Counted from the stretch's first letter, positions 41,789 through 51,026 are shown. The stretch: 64,000 bases of DNA from Streptomyces tropicalis (GCF_029269835.1 NZ_JARJBB010000004.1:186001-250000); one strand, 5' to 3'. Translations and numbers: made by a program. The notes: generated by a model not told the origin, from the letters alone.

Positions 41789-41821
41789 GGGCGGCCCCTC
41801 CCGCACGGGGAGGGACCGCCC
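41789..41821 (-). terminator. attenuating hairpin between ramS and ramA
   Basis: 14-bp arms with one mismatch (41789-41802 with 41808-41821) in the 95-nt gap after ramS. It would limit read-through into the transporter genes and favour precursor mRNA. Confidence 0.55.
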
Positions 41822-41844
41822 GGGGCCGGAATCGGCGGAGATCG

Positions 41845-41958
41845 TCAGAGACAGAGCAGAACGCTCGCCGCACTGATGCAGGACAGCAGGCTCGCGGTGC
41901 TGGCGCCGCCGCCGTGGTTCTCGTCGGACTCCATCGTCTGCAGGTCGAGCAGGGCCAT
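41845..41958 (-). CDS. ramS: SapB/AmfS-type class III lanthipeptide precursor
   Basis: A 37-aa precursor. The leader starts MALLDLQTMES, with the LLDLQ helix motif recognised by class III synthetases. The core carries two copies of Ser-x2-Ser-x3-Cys: Ser20/Ser23/Cys27 and Ser29/Ser32/Cys36. This is the SapB pattern expected to form two lanthionine or labionin rings. It lies between the synthetase and transporter genes as in ram and amf clusters. GGAAAGGA precedes the ATG. At 37 residues it is shorter than the 42-43 aa I recall for S. coelicolor RamS and S. griseus AmfS, mostly in the leader. Confidence 0.93.
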   Translation of the reverse strand: MALLDLQTMESDENHGGGASTASLLSCISAASVLLCL

Positions 41959-42013
41959 GTCAGGTCCTTTCCGTTGATTCCCTTGATGGGGACGGGGTGG
42001 TGTCACGACTCCG

Positions 42014-44677
42014 TCAGATTGCGGAGCCGCGTTCGTGGGGCCGCGGGAGCGGCGGGAGGAAGGGCAGTCCGGCCCCGGCCCCGGCGTCGAGTGCCGCCGC
42101 GAGGGCGAGCAGGCACCCGGCCGTGCCGGTGGCGAGGTCCATGGAGAGCCGCATCATCTGGTGTCCGGGGAAGGCCAGCTGGCCCTCGTACGCCATCGCG
42201 TACCAGCCGAGGGCGCCGACCTGTTCGGCGAGCCGGGGCCCGGTCGCGCCGGGCGCGGTGGTGCGGGCGAGATGGAGGATCATCCCGGCGCGGCCCTGGA
42301 GGAGCCCGGGCTGCGCGTAGAAGCGCGAGGTGGCGGCGGTGAGGACGGCGTCGCGGGCCCGCTCGAACCGCTCGTCGGCGGCGTGCGCGAGGTAGTCGTC
42401 GAGGACCATGCCGACGCCCGCGCTGCCGTCGCCCAGGTACGGCAGGGTCCGCCAGCCCTCGTCGACCTCCAGACCGCCGCCGTTCTTCTGCACGACGCAC
42501 CGGTCCAGGTCCCGGCGCAGGGCGACGGCGGCCGCGTCCAGCAGCTCCCGCTCGCCGGTCGCCTCGTACCGGCGGATCAGGAACAGGGCCGGACCGCTCG
42601 CCCCGCGCATCAGTCCGGCGCGCGGCCGTGCCGTGTCGGGGACGGGTTCGCCGAGCCGTTCCACCAGCAGCCGCGCAGCCTCGGCCGAGCGCTCCCGCAG
42701 CTCCCCCTCCCCGGTGCTGCGGGCCAGCGCGTCGAGGACCAGCCCCAGCCCGGCGAGGCCGCCGTGCAGGTCGGAGGACAGCTTCTGCCAGCGCTCCTTC
42801 AGGATCCCGTCGACGAGGTCCAGGGCCCGCTGCCGGTGCCCCAGCCCGTCCAGGACGTGGGCCACGCCCGCCAGGCCGTCGTACAGGCCGAGCGGGGTGC
42901 CCGCCGGCGGCGGCGCGGTGTGCGCAAGGAGCCACCGCTCGCCCTCCTCGTACCGCTCGGCACCGGTGGCCGCCAGCGCGTGCAGCACCCCGGCCGCGCC
43001 GTGCGCGAGACCGAGGCCGCCGCCGTCGGAGAACTGCGCGATGTCGCCGGGGAAGAGCCGGTCGTCGCGCTCGGGGGTGGCCGAGGCGAGGAGGGCCTTG
43101 ACCATCGAGTCCCGGCTGAAGGGCCAGTCCGCCGGGTCCACCAGGGAGGCCGCGGCCGCCCGCGGTGCCGTCGTGCGCACCCGGGCCGCCGAGGAGCCGG
43201 AGGTGTCCTGGGCCCCGGGCGCCACGGGGACGGAGGCGTCGCGGGTGATCTCGGCGACCGCCTCGTCGAGGAACTCCCGCGGGACGTCCGGGAACTGCCC
43301 GGCGATCACGTCCGCGAGGTGGGCGGCGTGGCCGCGGTCGACCACGAACAGCGTGGTGACCGGCAGGAACAGCGCCAGCCGCAGGCAGGCCAGGGCGTAG
43401 CGGTCGACGTCGGCGCCGCGGCGGTCCGGCGGGGCGAAGAAGCCGGGGTGGGCGACGACCTGCCGGCCGCGCTCCTCCACCGGAGCCGCCGCCTCGAAGT
43501 CGATGAGGCGCACCGACTGCTCGTCCGGCGTGACCATGATGTTGAAGACGTGCAGGTCGTTGAAGACGATCCCGCGGGCGTGCACCGCCTCCACGGCCCG
43601 CTCCACCTCCCGGTGGATGCGCAGCGCCCACGCCGTGTACGAGGCGACCGCGTCGGGGTCCGGGTCCGGTGTCAGCAGGGGGTGGCGCTCGCCGAAGTAG
43701 GAGTTCAGCGGGCGCCCCTCCACGAAGTCCATGACCAGGAAGCGGTGGTCGCCGAGCGTGAACCAGTCGCGCACCTCGGGGACGACCCCGGTGCCCGCCA
43801 CCCGCTCCAGCGCCTCCTTCTCCCGCTCCAGGCGGGTGATCGCGTCCGCGCCGTCCGCGGCCAGCCCCGCGTGCGGCCGGCCCTCCTTCAGCACCACCCG
43901 GCGCCCGTCACGGGTGTCGGTGCCCGCGTACACCCCGCCGCCGTTGGAGAAGTGCAGCGCCTTCTCGATCCGGTACGGCAGCTCGCCGACCGTGGTGGTG
44001 TTGCGGGCGGCGAGGTGCGGTGCCAGGAAGGACGGCAGCGTCACCCACTCGGGGACCTGGAAGGACGGTGCCCTCCGGTCGGGCACCGGCCGCCCCTCGC
44101 CGTCGTGCACCGCCGGGACCAGCGTGCCGCGCTCGTCGACCACGAAGGTCCGCGCGAACGCGCCGTAGCGGACGTAGAGCGGGCCGTCGCCCCAGCGCAG
44201 GTCGGTGAGGATGTACGGCCCCTCGAAGCCTTCCAGCAGCGCGCCCAGTTCGCGCAGCACCGTGTGCAGCTGCTCCTCGCCGGCCGGGTAGACGGTGACG
44301 AACTTGCCGCTGCCGTCGCGGGCCGCGTACTTCGTGTTCCGCAGGTGCAGCAGCTGGGGCCCGGGCACGAACTTGAAGGGGATGCGGCGGGGCACGCAGT
44401 AGTCCCACACGATCGTGGCGATCCGCCCGGCGTTCGCCGCGGTGGCCGAGGCGTGGATCTTCCAGCCCTGCGAGGGTCCGGGGACGGGCCGCCGGTCGGG
44501 GCCGAGCGGGGTGAGCGTGAGCCAGTCGCCGATCCGCGCCGCGTCCCAGCCCTCGGGCACCGGGCGCCGGGCGGTGTCGTACAGCGGCGTGGCGTCGGGC
44601 CCGCTCCCCGACAGCCGCTCCGGCGTGTCGTAGAAGTGCCGGTCGGCGAGGGCGTACACCTCGTACCGCTGGTCCAT
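42014..44677 (-). CDS. ramC: class III lanthipeptide synthetase (RamC/AmfT-like)
   Basis: An 887-aa trifunctional enzyme. It phosphorylates Ser in the RamS core, eliminates phosphate and cyclises with Cys. The N-terminal lyase-like part (about 1-215) begins MDQRYEVYALADRHFYDTPE. The kinase part (about 225-500) has the lysine in VVLKEGRPHAG, catalytic loop GIVFNDLHVFNIMV and metal-binding DFE. The C-terminal LanC-like part (about 530-887) lacks the zinc ligands of class I/II/IV cyclases, which marks class III. ATG 44677 has GGAGGGGAG upstream. It is the first gene of ramC-ramS-ramA-ramB and divergent from a SpoIIE phosphatase gene. Confidence 0.95.
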   Translation of the reverse strand: MDQRYEVYALADRHFYDTPERLSGSGPDATPLYDTARRPVPEGWDAARIGDWLTLTPLGPDRRPVPGPSQGWKIHASATAANAGRIATIVWDYCVPRRIPFKFVPGPQLLHLRNTKYAARDGSGKFVTVYPAGEEQLHTVLRELGALLEGFEGPYILTDLRWGDGPLYVRYGAFARTFVVDERGTLVPAVHDGEGRPVPDRRAPSFQVPEWVTLPSFLAPHLAARNTTTVGELPYRIEKALHFSNGGGVYAGTDTRDGRRVVLKEGRPHAGLAADGADAITRLEREKEALERVAGTGVVPEVRDWFTLGDHRFLVMDFVEGRPLNSYFGERHPLLTPDPDPDAVASYTAWALRIHREVERAVEAVHARGIVFNDLHVFNIMVTPDEQSVRLIDFEAAAPVEERGRQVVAHPGFFAPPDRRGADVDRYALACLRLALFLPVTTLFVVDRGHAAHLADVIAGQFPDVPREFLDEAVAEITRDASVPVAPGAQDTSGSSAARVRTTAPRAAAASLVDPADWPFSRDSMVKALLASATPERDDRLFPGDIAQFSDGGGLGLAHGAAGVLHALAATGAERYEEGERWLLAHTAPPPAGTPLGLYDGLAGVAHVLDGLGHRQRALDLVDGILKERWQKLSSDLHGGLAGLGLVLDALARSTGEGELRERSAEAARLLVERLGEPVPDTARPRAGLMRGASGPALFLIRRYEATGERELLDAAAVALRRDLDRCVVQKNGGGLEVDEGWRTLPYLGDGSAGVGMVLDDYLAHAADERFERARDAVLTAATSRFYAQPGLLQGRAGMILHLARTTAPGATGPRLAEQVGALGWYAMAYEGQLAFPGHQMMRLSMDLATGTAGCLLALAAALDAGAGAGLPFLPPLPRPHERGSAI

Positions 44678-44863
44678 GTGGGCTCCCCTCCCTGGTCGGC
44701 ACCGAGCCTTCCAGCCGGGCACGGGGCGCCGACAGTCACGCCTGTCACCAGAGCGGCGTGCGGAACGCACGTGTCAAGATGTGTTCGGCGCTGTTCGACG
44801 GACGGCCCCTGGCGCCCGGCGAACCCGTCGCAGGGGCTGCGCGGGCGGCCGATACGCGCTGTA

Positions 44864-47314
44864 ATGTCCAACGTGGTCAGAGAGGGCGCTACGACACGCA
44901 GAACGCGAACGCTGCGTGCCGAACTTGCCCTCGGATCGATCACGTCCGGACCGTCCTCCCCCGACCGGGCGCGCCGCGTCCTGGAACAGGCCCTCGTCTT
45001 CTCCGGCTCCGCCTTCGCCGCCGTCTACGCCACCGGCGGCGATCGCGGCGAGCTGCTGTGCCTGTGCGAGTCCGCCGGGGTGCCGCGCAGCCTGTACGGG
45101 CTGCGCGACTCCTACCCGATCGAGGGCAGCGCCCCGGCCTCCGGGGCGCTGCGCACCGGCCGCCCCGTCTGGCTCGGCCCGGAGGAGCTCGCCGGGTGCG
45201 CCGACGCCCGCCGGATGCCCGCCGGCGACGTCTGTCTGGCCGTGCTCCCGCTGCCCGGCGGCAGCGGCTGCCTGCTCGCGGTCACCGAGAGCCCCGGCGG
45301 CTTCGACTCCGAGGACCGCGCCTGCCTGGAGCTGATCGCCGCGGCCGTGGCCTGCCCGGCGCCCGCCGAGACCGCCGACGCCGGGGACCTTCCGCCGCAT
45401 GCCTTCAGCCTGGCCATGGACTCCGGGCGGGTCGACGTCGGCGACGGCATCCTCGGCCTGTTCGGCCTGGGCCGCGCCGCCTTCGACGGCAAGGTCGAGA
45501 CCCTGCTGTCGCTCACCGTCCCCGACGACCTGCCGTCGCTGATGTCGGTGGTGGAGGCCGACCACATGTCCATCGGCGAGCGCGAGCTGGAGTTCCGCAT
45601 CCTCCAGCCGACCGGGCCGCCCCGCTGGGTGCGGCTGCGCGGGCGCCTGCTGGCCGGCGGCGAGGGCCGGCCCGCCCGGTTGACCGGCACCCTCGCCGAC
45701 GCCTCCGCGGCGCGGTCCGGCGTCACCGACGTCGCCCGCGTGCAGCGGCTCGCCGCCACCCTCGCCATCGCAGGCACCGTGCGGGACGTCAGCCAGGCCG
45801 TCGTCGCCGCCCTGCGCAAGCCGCTGCGGGCCGACCGGATCGCCCTCGCCGAACTGGAGAACGACCGCCTGGTCGTGACCGTCCTCGACCCGCCCGACCC
45901 GGAGTCCTGGCCCGAGCTGTGGCGGCTGGAGTGGCGCAGCGAATGGCCGGACGCGCCGGTGCGGGCCATGCCCACCCTCGCCGCCGCCCTCCGGGAGGGC
46001 CGCGCCCAGATCTGGCCGGCCGGAACCGCGCTGGAGCCTGCCCTCGCCGACGTCGGCCCCGGCGGTCTCGCCGTGCTGCCGCTGCCCGGCGGCAGCCGGA
46101 TGGCCGGCGCCTGCCTGATCGGCTGGGACGCCCCGCACGACTTCGGATCCGACGAGCGGGCCCTGCTGACCGCCTCGGCCACCCTCGCCGGGCAGGCCCT
46201 GATGCGCGCGCACGCCTTCGACGCCGAGCACGAACTCGTCGGCATGCTCCAGCGCACCCTGCTGCCGCGCCGCCTGCCGAAGCTGCCCGGCGCCGAGGCC
46301 GTGGCCCGCTATCTGCCCGCCACCGCGGGACTGGAGGTCGGCGGCGACTGGTACGACGTGATCCCGCTGCCCGACCATCACGTCGCCCTCGTCATCGGCG
46401 ACGTGCAGGGCCACAGCGCCGGTGCCGCCACGCTGATGGGCCAGATGCGCACCGCCTTGCGCGCCTACGCCGCCGAGGGCCACCCCCCGGACGTGGTGGT
46501 CTCGCACTCCAACCGGCTGCTGCTGGAGATGGGGACGGACCTCTTCGCCACCTGCGCCTACGTCGACGTGGACATGGAGGCCGGTTCCGCCTGGTGCGTC
46601 CGCGCCGGTCACCTGCCGCCGGTGCTGCGCCACCCGGACGGCACCGTCGAGGTCGTCGAGGGCGAGGGCGGACCCCCGCTCGGGGTGGTGCAGCAGGCGG
46701 CGTTCCCGATGACGCCGCTGCGCTTCCAGCCCGGCACGGTCCTCGCGCTGACCACCGACGGCCTGGTGGAGGCCCCCGGAACCGACATCGACGACGGCAT
46801 GGACCGGCTCGGCCGCGCCCTGGCCGGAGCGGACCCCGCTCATCTCGGCCTGGTCGCCGACGCCCTGCTCGCGGGCGCCCGCCGCAGCGACGACATCGCG
46901 CTGCTCCTCATGCGCTACGACGGCATGGCCGTGCGCCCGCTGCGGGAGAGCTGGACGGTGTGGCGGGTGCCCGAGGCGGTCCGGCACGCACGCCGCTTCA
47001 CCCGGCGCACCCTGCGCTCCTGGGGCGTCGCCGACCAGGGCGACGCCGTGCTGCTCATCGTCTCCGAGCTGGTCACCAACGCCCTCGTGCACACCGAGGG
47101 GCAGGTCCGCCTGGACCTCGTCCTCGTCAACCACCGCCTGCGCGTCGCCGTCGCCGACGGATCGCCCCGCACCCCGGTGAAGCCGACGAGCATCGGCTGG
47201 GAGGCCACCGGCGGGCGCGGCATCCTCCTGGTCGAGGCGATGTCGGCGGCCTGGGGCTCCCTGCCGCTCGGCGGCGGCAAGCAGGTGTGGAGCGAGATCG
47301 TGCTGGACCACTGA
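44864..47314 (+). CDS. GAF-PAS-GAF-SpoIIE phosphatase with HATPase domain
   Basis: An 816-aa cytosolic regulator: GAF-like (about 25-165), PAS-like (about 185-285), GAF (about 295-450), SpoIIE phosphatase (RYLPATAGLEVGGDWYDVIPL, VIGDVQGHSAGAATLMGQM, ALTTDGLVEAPGTDIDDG, RSDDIALLLM) and RsbW-type kinase (AVLLIVSELVTNALVHTEG, GGRGILLVEAM). It combines an antagonist-type kinase and phosphatase in one chain. The ATG at 44864 (MSNVVREG) has no ribosome binding site; a leaderless message is possible. It shares a 186-nt divergent promoter region with ramC. Confidence 0.9.
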   Translation: MSNVVREGATTRRTRTLRAELALGSITSGPSSPDRARRVLEQALVFSGSAFAAVYATGGDRGELLCLCESAGVPRSLYGLRDSYPIEGSAPASGALRTGRPVWLGPEELAGCADARRMPAGDVCLAVLPLPGGSGCLLAVTESPGGFDSEDRACLELIAAAVACPAPAETADAGDLPPHAFSLAMDSGRVDVGDGILGLFGLGRAAFDGKVETLLSLTVPDDLPSLMSVVEADHMSIGERELEFRILQPTGPPRWVRLRGRLLAGGEGRPARLTGTLADASAARSGVTDVARVQRLAATLAIAGTVRDVSQAVVAALRKPLRADRIALAELENDRLVVTVLDPPDPESWPELWRLEWRSEWPDAPVRAMPTLAAALREGRAQIWPAGTALEPALADVGPGGLAVLPLPGGSRMAGACLIGWDAPHDFGSDERALLTASATLAGQALMRAHAFDAEHELVGMLQRTLLPRRLPKLPGAEAVARYLPATAGLEVGGDWYDVIPLPDHHVALVIGDVQGHSAGAATLMGQMRTALRAYAAEGHPPDVVVSHSNRLLLEMGTDLFATCAYVDVDMEAGSAWCVRAGHLPPVLRHPDGTVEVVEGEGGPPLGVVQQAAFPMTPLRFQPGTVLALTTDGLVEAPGTDIDDGMDRLGRALAGADPAHLGLVADALLAGARRSDDIALLLMRYDGMAVRPLRESWTVWRVPEAVRHARRFTRRTLRSWGVADQGDAVLLIVSELVTNALVHTEGQVRLDLVLVNHRLRVAVADGSPRTPVKPTSIGWEATGGRGILLVEAMSAAWGSLPLGGGKQVWSEIVLDH

Positions 47315-47427
47315 TCCGGCCGCCGGCCCGCGGCGGCCGGGGCCGTCCCGCCACACGGGTGCGCCGTGCGGCCGTCCCGGCAGGTCGCAACCGCGGCGCC
47401 GGGCCCGCCTGCTTAGGGTCCTGGGCT

Positions 47428-47721
47428 GTGTCACACACCTTCGAAGAACTCGTGGAGAAGCAGCGCGCGGCCGCGGCGGCGCACGACCGGGTCGTCCGGC
47501 TGCGGGGCGACTACGGCCCGCCGGCGCAGGAGCGGTGGACCGGGACGCAGACCGAGACCTACGAGACGGCCTGGCGGGCCTGGCGCGACCTCGCCCGTGA
47601 CCTGCAGGCCGCGGTGAACGAGTACGCGGGCGAGGCGGGTCGGCAGCGCACGGAGGTGGAGGAGGAGGTCGAGCGGGCGGCCGGCACCGGCGGCGCGATG
47701 CAGGCACCCGACGAGGTGTAG
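47428..47721 (+). CDS. small helical hypothetical protein
   Basis: A 97-aa charged protein, almost entirely alpha-helical by composition (SHTFEELVEKQRAAAAAHDR, then AWRAWRDLARDLQAAVNEYA), with no signal or membrane segment. A -10 box TAGGGT (47414-47419) lies 8 nt before GTG 47428 with no ribosome binding site, suggesting a leaderless message. I do not recognise a family. The pattern resembles small coiled-coil proteins annotated only as hypothetical in streptomycetes. Confidence 0.72.
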   Translation: MSHTFEELVEKQRAAAAAHDRVVRLRGDYGPPAQERWTGTQTETYETAWRAWRDLARDLQAAVNEYAGEAGRQRTEVEEEVERAAGTGGAMQAPDEV

Positions 47722-47774
47722 GCGGGTGCGGTGCGGTGCGGTGCGGACCGGCGGGCGTCGCGCGGCGGCCGCGG

Positions 47775-48992
47775 TCAGGCGGGGCCGCGCCGGGACCGGG
47801 TGACGCCCAGCAGGACCAGGGCGATCACCTGGCAGCCCGCCACCAGCGCGATCAGCGCGGGAACGGACACGTCGTAGAGGGCGCCGGTGAGGGTGCCTCC
47901 CGCGAGGCTCGCCGCACCCACCACCCCGGCGAACACGCCGTAGGCGGTCGCCCGCCGGCCGGCCGGCACCAGGTCGGCGACCGTGGCGCGCAGCGTCGAC
48001 TCCTGCACGCCGGTCGCGGCGCCCCACACCAGGGCCCCGGCCGCCGCCACCGCGACCGTGCCGGCGAAGGCGAGGACCGGGACGGCCGCGGTCAGCAGCG
48101 GCAGCGCCACCAGGACCGCGGTGCCGTACCGGTCGTAGAGCCATCCGGTGGCGAGCGCGGCGAGCGCGTCCACGGCCATGGCGGCCGCGTACAGCACGGG
48201 CACCCAGGCCGGTGCGAGCAGATGACGGGTGACCAGGTGGTAGGAGAGCACACCGAAGGTGGCGAAGCCGGCCGTCGTGGCCGCGGTGAACGCGGCGTAC
48301 CACCAGAACACCCCCGGCAGCCGGCCCGGGGCAGGGGCCGCCGCGGCGACGGGGGCGGAGGGGCCGGCGCCGACCTCGTACTCCCGGGGGTCCGGGACGC
48401 GTACCCGCAGCCAGGCCAGCAGCGCGAGCACCGCGACCCCGGGCGCGGCGAGCACGCCGAGGGCGGGCCCGTAGTCGCCGCCCGTCACGGCGAGGACGCC
48501 CGCCACGGTGAGCGGCCCGATCAGGGCGCCGATCTGGTCCAGCGCCTCGTGCACGGCGAAGCCGCGACCCCGTCCCGTCGCGGCGGCGGCGTGCGACAAC
48601 AGGGTGTCCTTCGCCGGTGACCGCACCGCCTTGCCCACCCGTTCGGCCACCACCAGCACGCACGCCGCGCCCAGGGTCCCGGCGACGCCGAGCAGCGGCA
48701 CCGACACCACGGTGAGGGCGTACCCGGCGATGGCCAGCGCCCAGAAGCGGCCGGTCCGGTCGGCCAGCGGGCCGGACACCAGGCGCAGGCCCAGCGCCGC
48801 CGCCTCGCCCGCCCCGGTCACCGCCCCGACCACGAGCGCCGAGGCGCCCAGCGAGGACAGCAGCGGACCCGTGACCGAGCGGGCACCTTCGTAGACGAAG
48901 TCCGCCAGCAGGCTGACCGTGCCGAACCACACCACGAAGCGCCACGGCCTCATGGGCCGTGGCGCCGCCCCCGTCTCCGGTGCCGTTTCCAC
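47775..48992 (-). CDS. 12-helix MFS transporter
   Basis: A 405-aa membrane protein of the major facilitator superfamily with about twelve helices. Motif A-like sequence is SGPLADRTGRFWALAIAGY after helix 2, and VVAERVGKAVRSPAKDTLLS follows helix 4. That last stretch resembles a subgroup of putative sugar or metabolite exporters. A Pro/Ala-rich loop (about 196-225) links the two halves. It is monocistronic, separated from the isochorismatase-like gene by about 40 nt on the same strand, so weak coupling is possible. Substrate unknown. Confidence 0.88.
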   Translation of the reverse strand: METAPETGAAPRPMRPWRFVVWFGTVSLLADFVYEGARSVTGPLLSSLGASALVVGAVTGAGEAAALGLRLVSGPLADRTGRFWALAIAGYALTVVSVPLLGVAGTLGAACVLVVAERVGKAVRSPAKDTLLSHAAAATGRGRGFAVHEALDQIGALIGPLTVAGVLAVTGGDYGPALGVLAAPGVAVLALLAWLRVRVPDPREYEVGAGPSAPVAAAAPAPGRLPGVFWWYAAFTAATTAGFATFGVLSYHLVTRHLLAPAWVPVLYAAAMAVDALAALATGWLYDRYGTAVLVALPLLTAAVPVLAFAGTVAVAAAGALVWGAATGVQESTLRATVADLVPAGRRATAYGVFAGVVGAASLAGGTLTGALYDVSVPALIALVAGCQVIALVLLGVTRSRRGPA

Positions 48993-49033
48993 GTCGGACA
49001 GTGTGGGCCCCGGGGAGGGGCGTGCGATACGGG

Positions 49034-49615
49034 TCAGCCGTGCGTCTTCGCCAGCAGTTCGAGGAGTTCGGCGGTGGTGCCGGTCTCGCCGAGGCGCGGG
49101 AAGATCCGCTCGATGCTGTTGCGGTGCGCCTCGCCGTCCAGGTCCGTCATGGCGTCGGCGACCAGGGAGACGTGGTAGCCGTGCTCATGCGCGGCCCGGG
49201 CGGTGGACTCCACGCCGATGGAGGTGGCGATGCCGGTCAGCACGATCTGCGTCACCCCGCGGCGTCGCAGCTGCACGTCGAGGTCGGTGCCGTGGAAGGC
49301 GCCCCAGTTGTGCTTGGTGACGGTGATGTCGCCGTCGTGACCGGACAGCTCGGGGACGATCACGTCCCAGCCGTCGGGGCGGGCGCCGCCGCCGGCCGCC
49401 TCGGTGCGGCCGGGCGGGACGTCGGCGAAGTCGGGGGCGAAGGACACCCGGACCAGGACGACGGGCAGGTCGCGGGCCCGGAAGGCGTCGGCGATCTCCG
49501 CACTGCGGGCGAGCACGTCGGCACCGGGGTGCGGCGCGGTCGGCGCGGCGACGATCCCGGCCTGCAGGTCGATCACGACGAGGGCGGTACGGGGGTCGAG
49601 GGCGGTGAGTGCCAT
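49034..49615 (-). CDS. isochorismatase-family hydrolase lacking the nucleophilic Cys
   Basis: A 193-aa Rossmann-like hydrolase. The catalytic Asp16 is in ALVVIDLQAGIV and Lys101 in ITVTKHNWGAFHGT. The site that carries the nucleophile Cys in nicotinamidases and amidases is Gly134 (TGIATSIGVESTARAAHEHGY). Cys-less members such as EntB and PhzD act on isochorismate-type vinyl ethers, so true isochorismatase-like chemistry is more likely than amide hydrolysis. It follows the MFS gene by 7 nt and forms a marR-mfs-hydrolase operon. Confidence 0.87.
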   Translation of the reverse strand: MALTALDPRTALVVIDLQAGIVAAPTAPHPGADVLARSAEIADAFRARDLPVVLVRVSFAPDFADVPPGRTEAAGGGARPDGWDVIVPELSGHDGDITVTKHNWGAFHGTDLDVQLRRRGVTQIVLTGIATSIGVESTARAAHEHGYHVSLVADAMTDLDGEAHRNSIERIFPRLGETGTTAELLELLAKTHG

Positions 49616-49622
49616 GGGGGTG

Positions 49623-51026
49623 TCAGGCCTTTCGGGGGGTGATCGTACGGAGGGACCGGTCGGGCAGGACGCTCGCCAGCAGCAGTGCCGATCCGGCGAG
49701 CATGAACAGGGCCAGGCCGCGCAGCCCGGCCGTGTCGGCGCGGTGGGGGAAGAACGCCGCGGTGGCCGCGGAGGCGCTCAGCGCGCCGAGGTACATGAAG
49801 GTGCGCAGCAGCCCGGCGGCCGAGGCGATCCGCGCGGGATCGGCCTGCCGGTACAGCGCGTTCTGGGTGGCCAGGCCGAGCAGCCCCTGCGGGACGCCCA
49901 TCACCACCCCGGCCGCCAGCAGCACCCACACGGGCGTGCCGGAGCCGAGCAGCAGCAGCGCCGAGCACGCGGCGATCTGCACGGCCGCGCCGACGAGCAG
50001 CTTCGCCCGCACCGCCTCGCGGCGCCCGGTGAGCCCGGAGACGGCGAGCGCGCTCGCCGACAGCGGCAGCAGCACCAGGCCGGCGGTGGAGGCGCCGAGC
50101 CCGCGGCCCTGCTCCAGCCACTGCGTGTAGCCGTACAGGAAGGCGTACGAGGTGGTGAAGGCGAGCAGTTGGCGCAGGTACGTGGCGAGCAGCGGCAGGT
50201 TGCCGCCGAGCACGCGCAGGTCGATGAACGGCTCGGCGGTGCGCAGTTCCCGGGCGGCGAAGGCGCCGGCCGCCGCCGCGCAGAGCAGGGGCAGGTACCA
50301 GCGGTCCGGCCGCGGGTCCATCAGGAAGACCATCAGTGACAGCAGCGTCGCCGCGAACAGCGCCATGCCGGGCAGGTCGACCGGGCGCCGCGCACCGGCC
50401 GGGCGGGCGTCCCGCGGCAGCCGCAGGAAGCCGAGGACCAGGCAGGCCGCCGACAGTGGCACGTTCACCGTGAACACGGCGCGCCAGCCGCCGAGGCCGA
50501 TCAGCAGGCCGCCGAGGGCGGGGCCGACCACGGACACCGTCTGGTTGGCGACGGCGAGCACGGTCAGCACGCCCGCGGGACTGTCCTGCCCCGTCCGCTC
50601 GGCCTCGCGGCGGGTGAGCTGCATCGCCGCCGGATACGCGGCCGAGGTCCCGAAGCCGAGCAGGACCCGCGCCCCGATCAGCGCGCCGAGCGTCGGCGCG
50701 AACGCGCCCAGCAGCCCGGCCACGCCGACCAGCGCGGTGCCCGTCAGATAGAGCGGGCGGGGCCCGTACATGTCCACGAGCCGTCCGACCACGGGCTGGC
50801 CGACGGCGGTGGCCAGATAGAGCGCCGTCACCAGCCAGACCGTCCGTGCCGGGGGAGCGCCGAAGGCGAGGCCGATGGGGACCAGCGCCACGGCGATCAT
50901 CGAGGAGTTGATCGGGTTGAGGACGGACCCCAGCGCCAGCGGCGCGATCAGCCGCCGGTCGAACCCGGCGGGCGCGGCGGCCCCGCGGTGCCGGTCCCCG
51001 CGCACGAGGCCGGCAAGCCTGGACAT
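49623..51026 (-). CDS. MFS drug-efflux transporter (DHA2-like, cassette 2)
   Basis: A 467-aa membrane protein with about 14 helices, paralogous over its length to the MFS at 22962 (GVLTVLAVANQTVSVVGPAL versus GVLTMLAVANQAIAVIGPLL). Motif A is QPVVGRLVDMYGPRPLYL. Its ATG overlaps the marR stop by 1 nt (TGATG); a GTG one codon earlier is possible. Regulated by the MarR upstream and followed by an isochorismatase-like gene, which may modify the exported compound or a related one. Confidence 0.92.
   Translation of the reverse strand: MSRLAGLVRGDRHRGAAAPAGFDRRLIAPLALGSVLNPINSSMIAVALVPIGLAFGAPPARTVWLVTALYLATAVGQPVVGRLVDMYGPRPLYLTGTALVGVAGLLGAFAPTLGALIGARVLLGFGTSAAYPAAMQLTRREAERTGQDSPAGVLTVLAVANQTVSVVGPALGGLLIGLGGWRAVFTVNVPLSAACLVLGFLRLPRDARPAGARRPVDLPGMALFAATLLSLMVFLMDPRPDRWYLPLLCAAAAGAFAARELRTAEPFIDLRVLGGNLPLLATYLRQLLAFTTSYAFLYGYTQWLEQGRGLGASTAGLVLLPLSASALAVSGLTGRREAVRAKLLVGAAVQIAACSALLLLGSGTPVWVLLAAGVVMGVPQGLLGLATQNALYRQADPARIASAAGLLRTFMYLGALSASAATAAFFPHRADTAGLRGLALFMLAGSALLLASVLPDRSLRTITPRKA

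Noticed and set aside
42035..44860. Open frame on the plus strand antisense to ramC continuing into the phosphatase gene
   Set aside because: The antisense part has no domain signal or ribosome binding site; the real gene begins at 44864.
47725..47745. GGTGC pentamer repeat as a mobile-element scar
   Set aside because: Only four or five copies, no flanking duplications or transposase; probably slippage.
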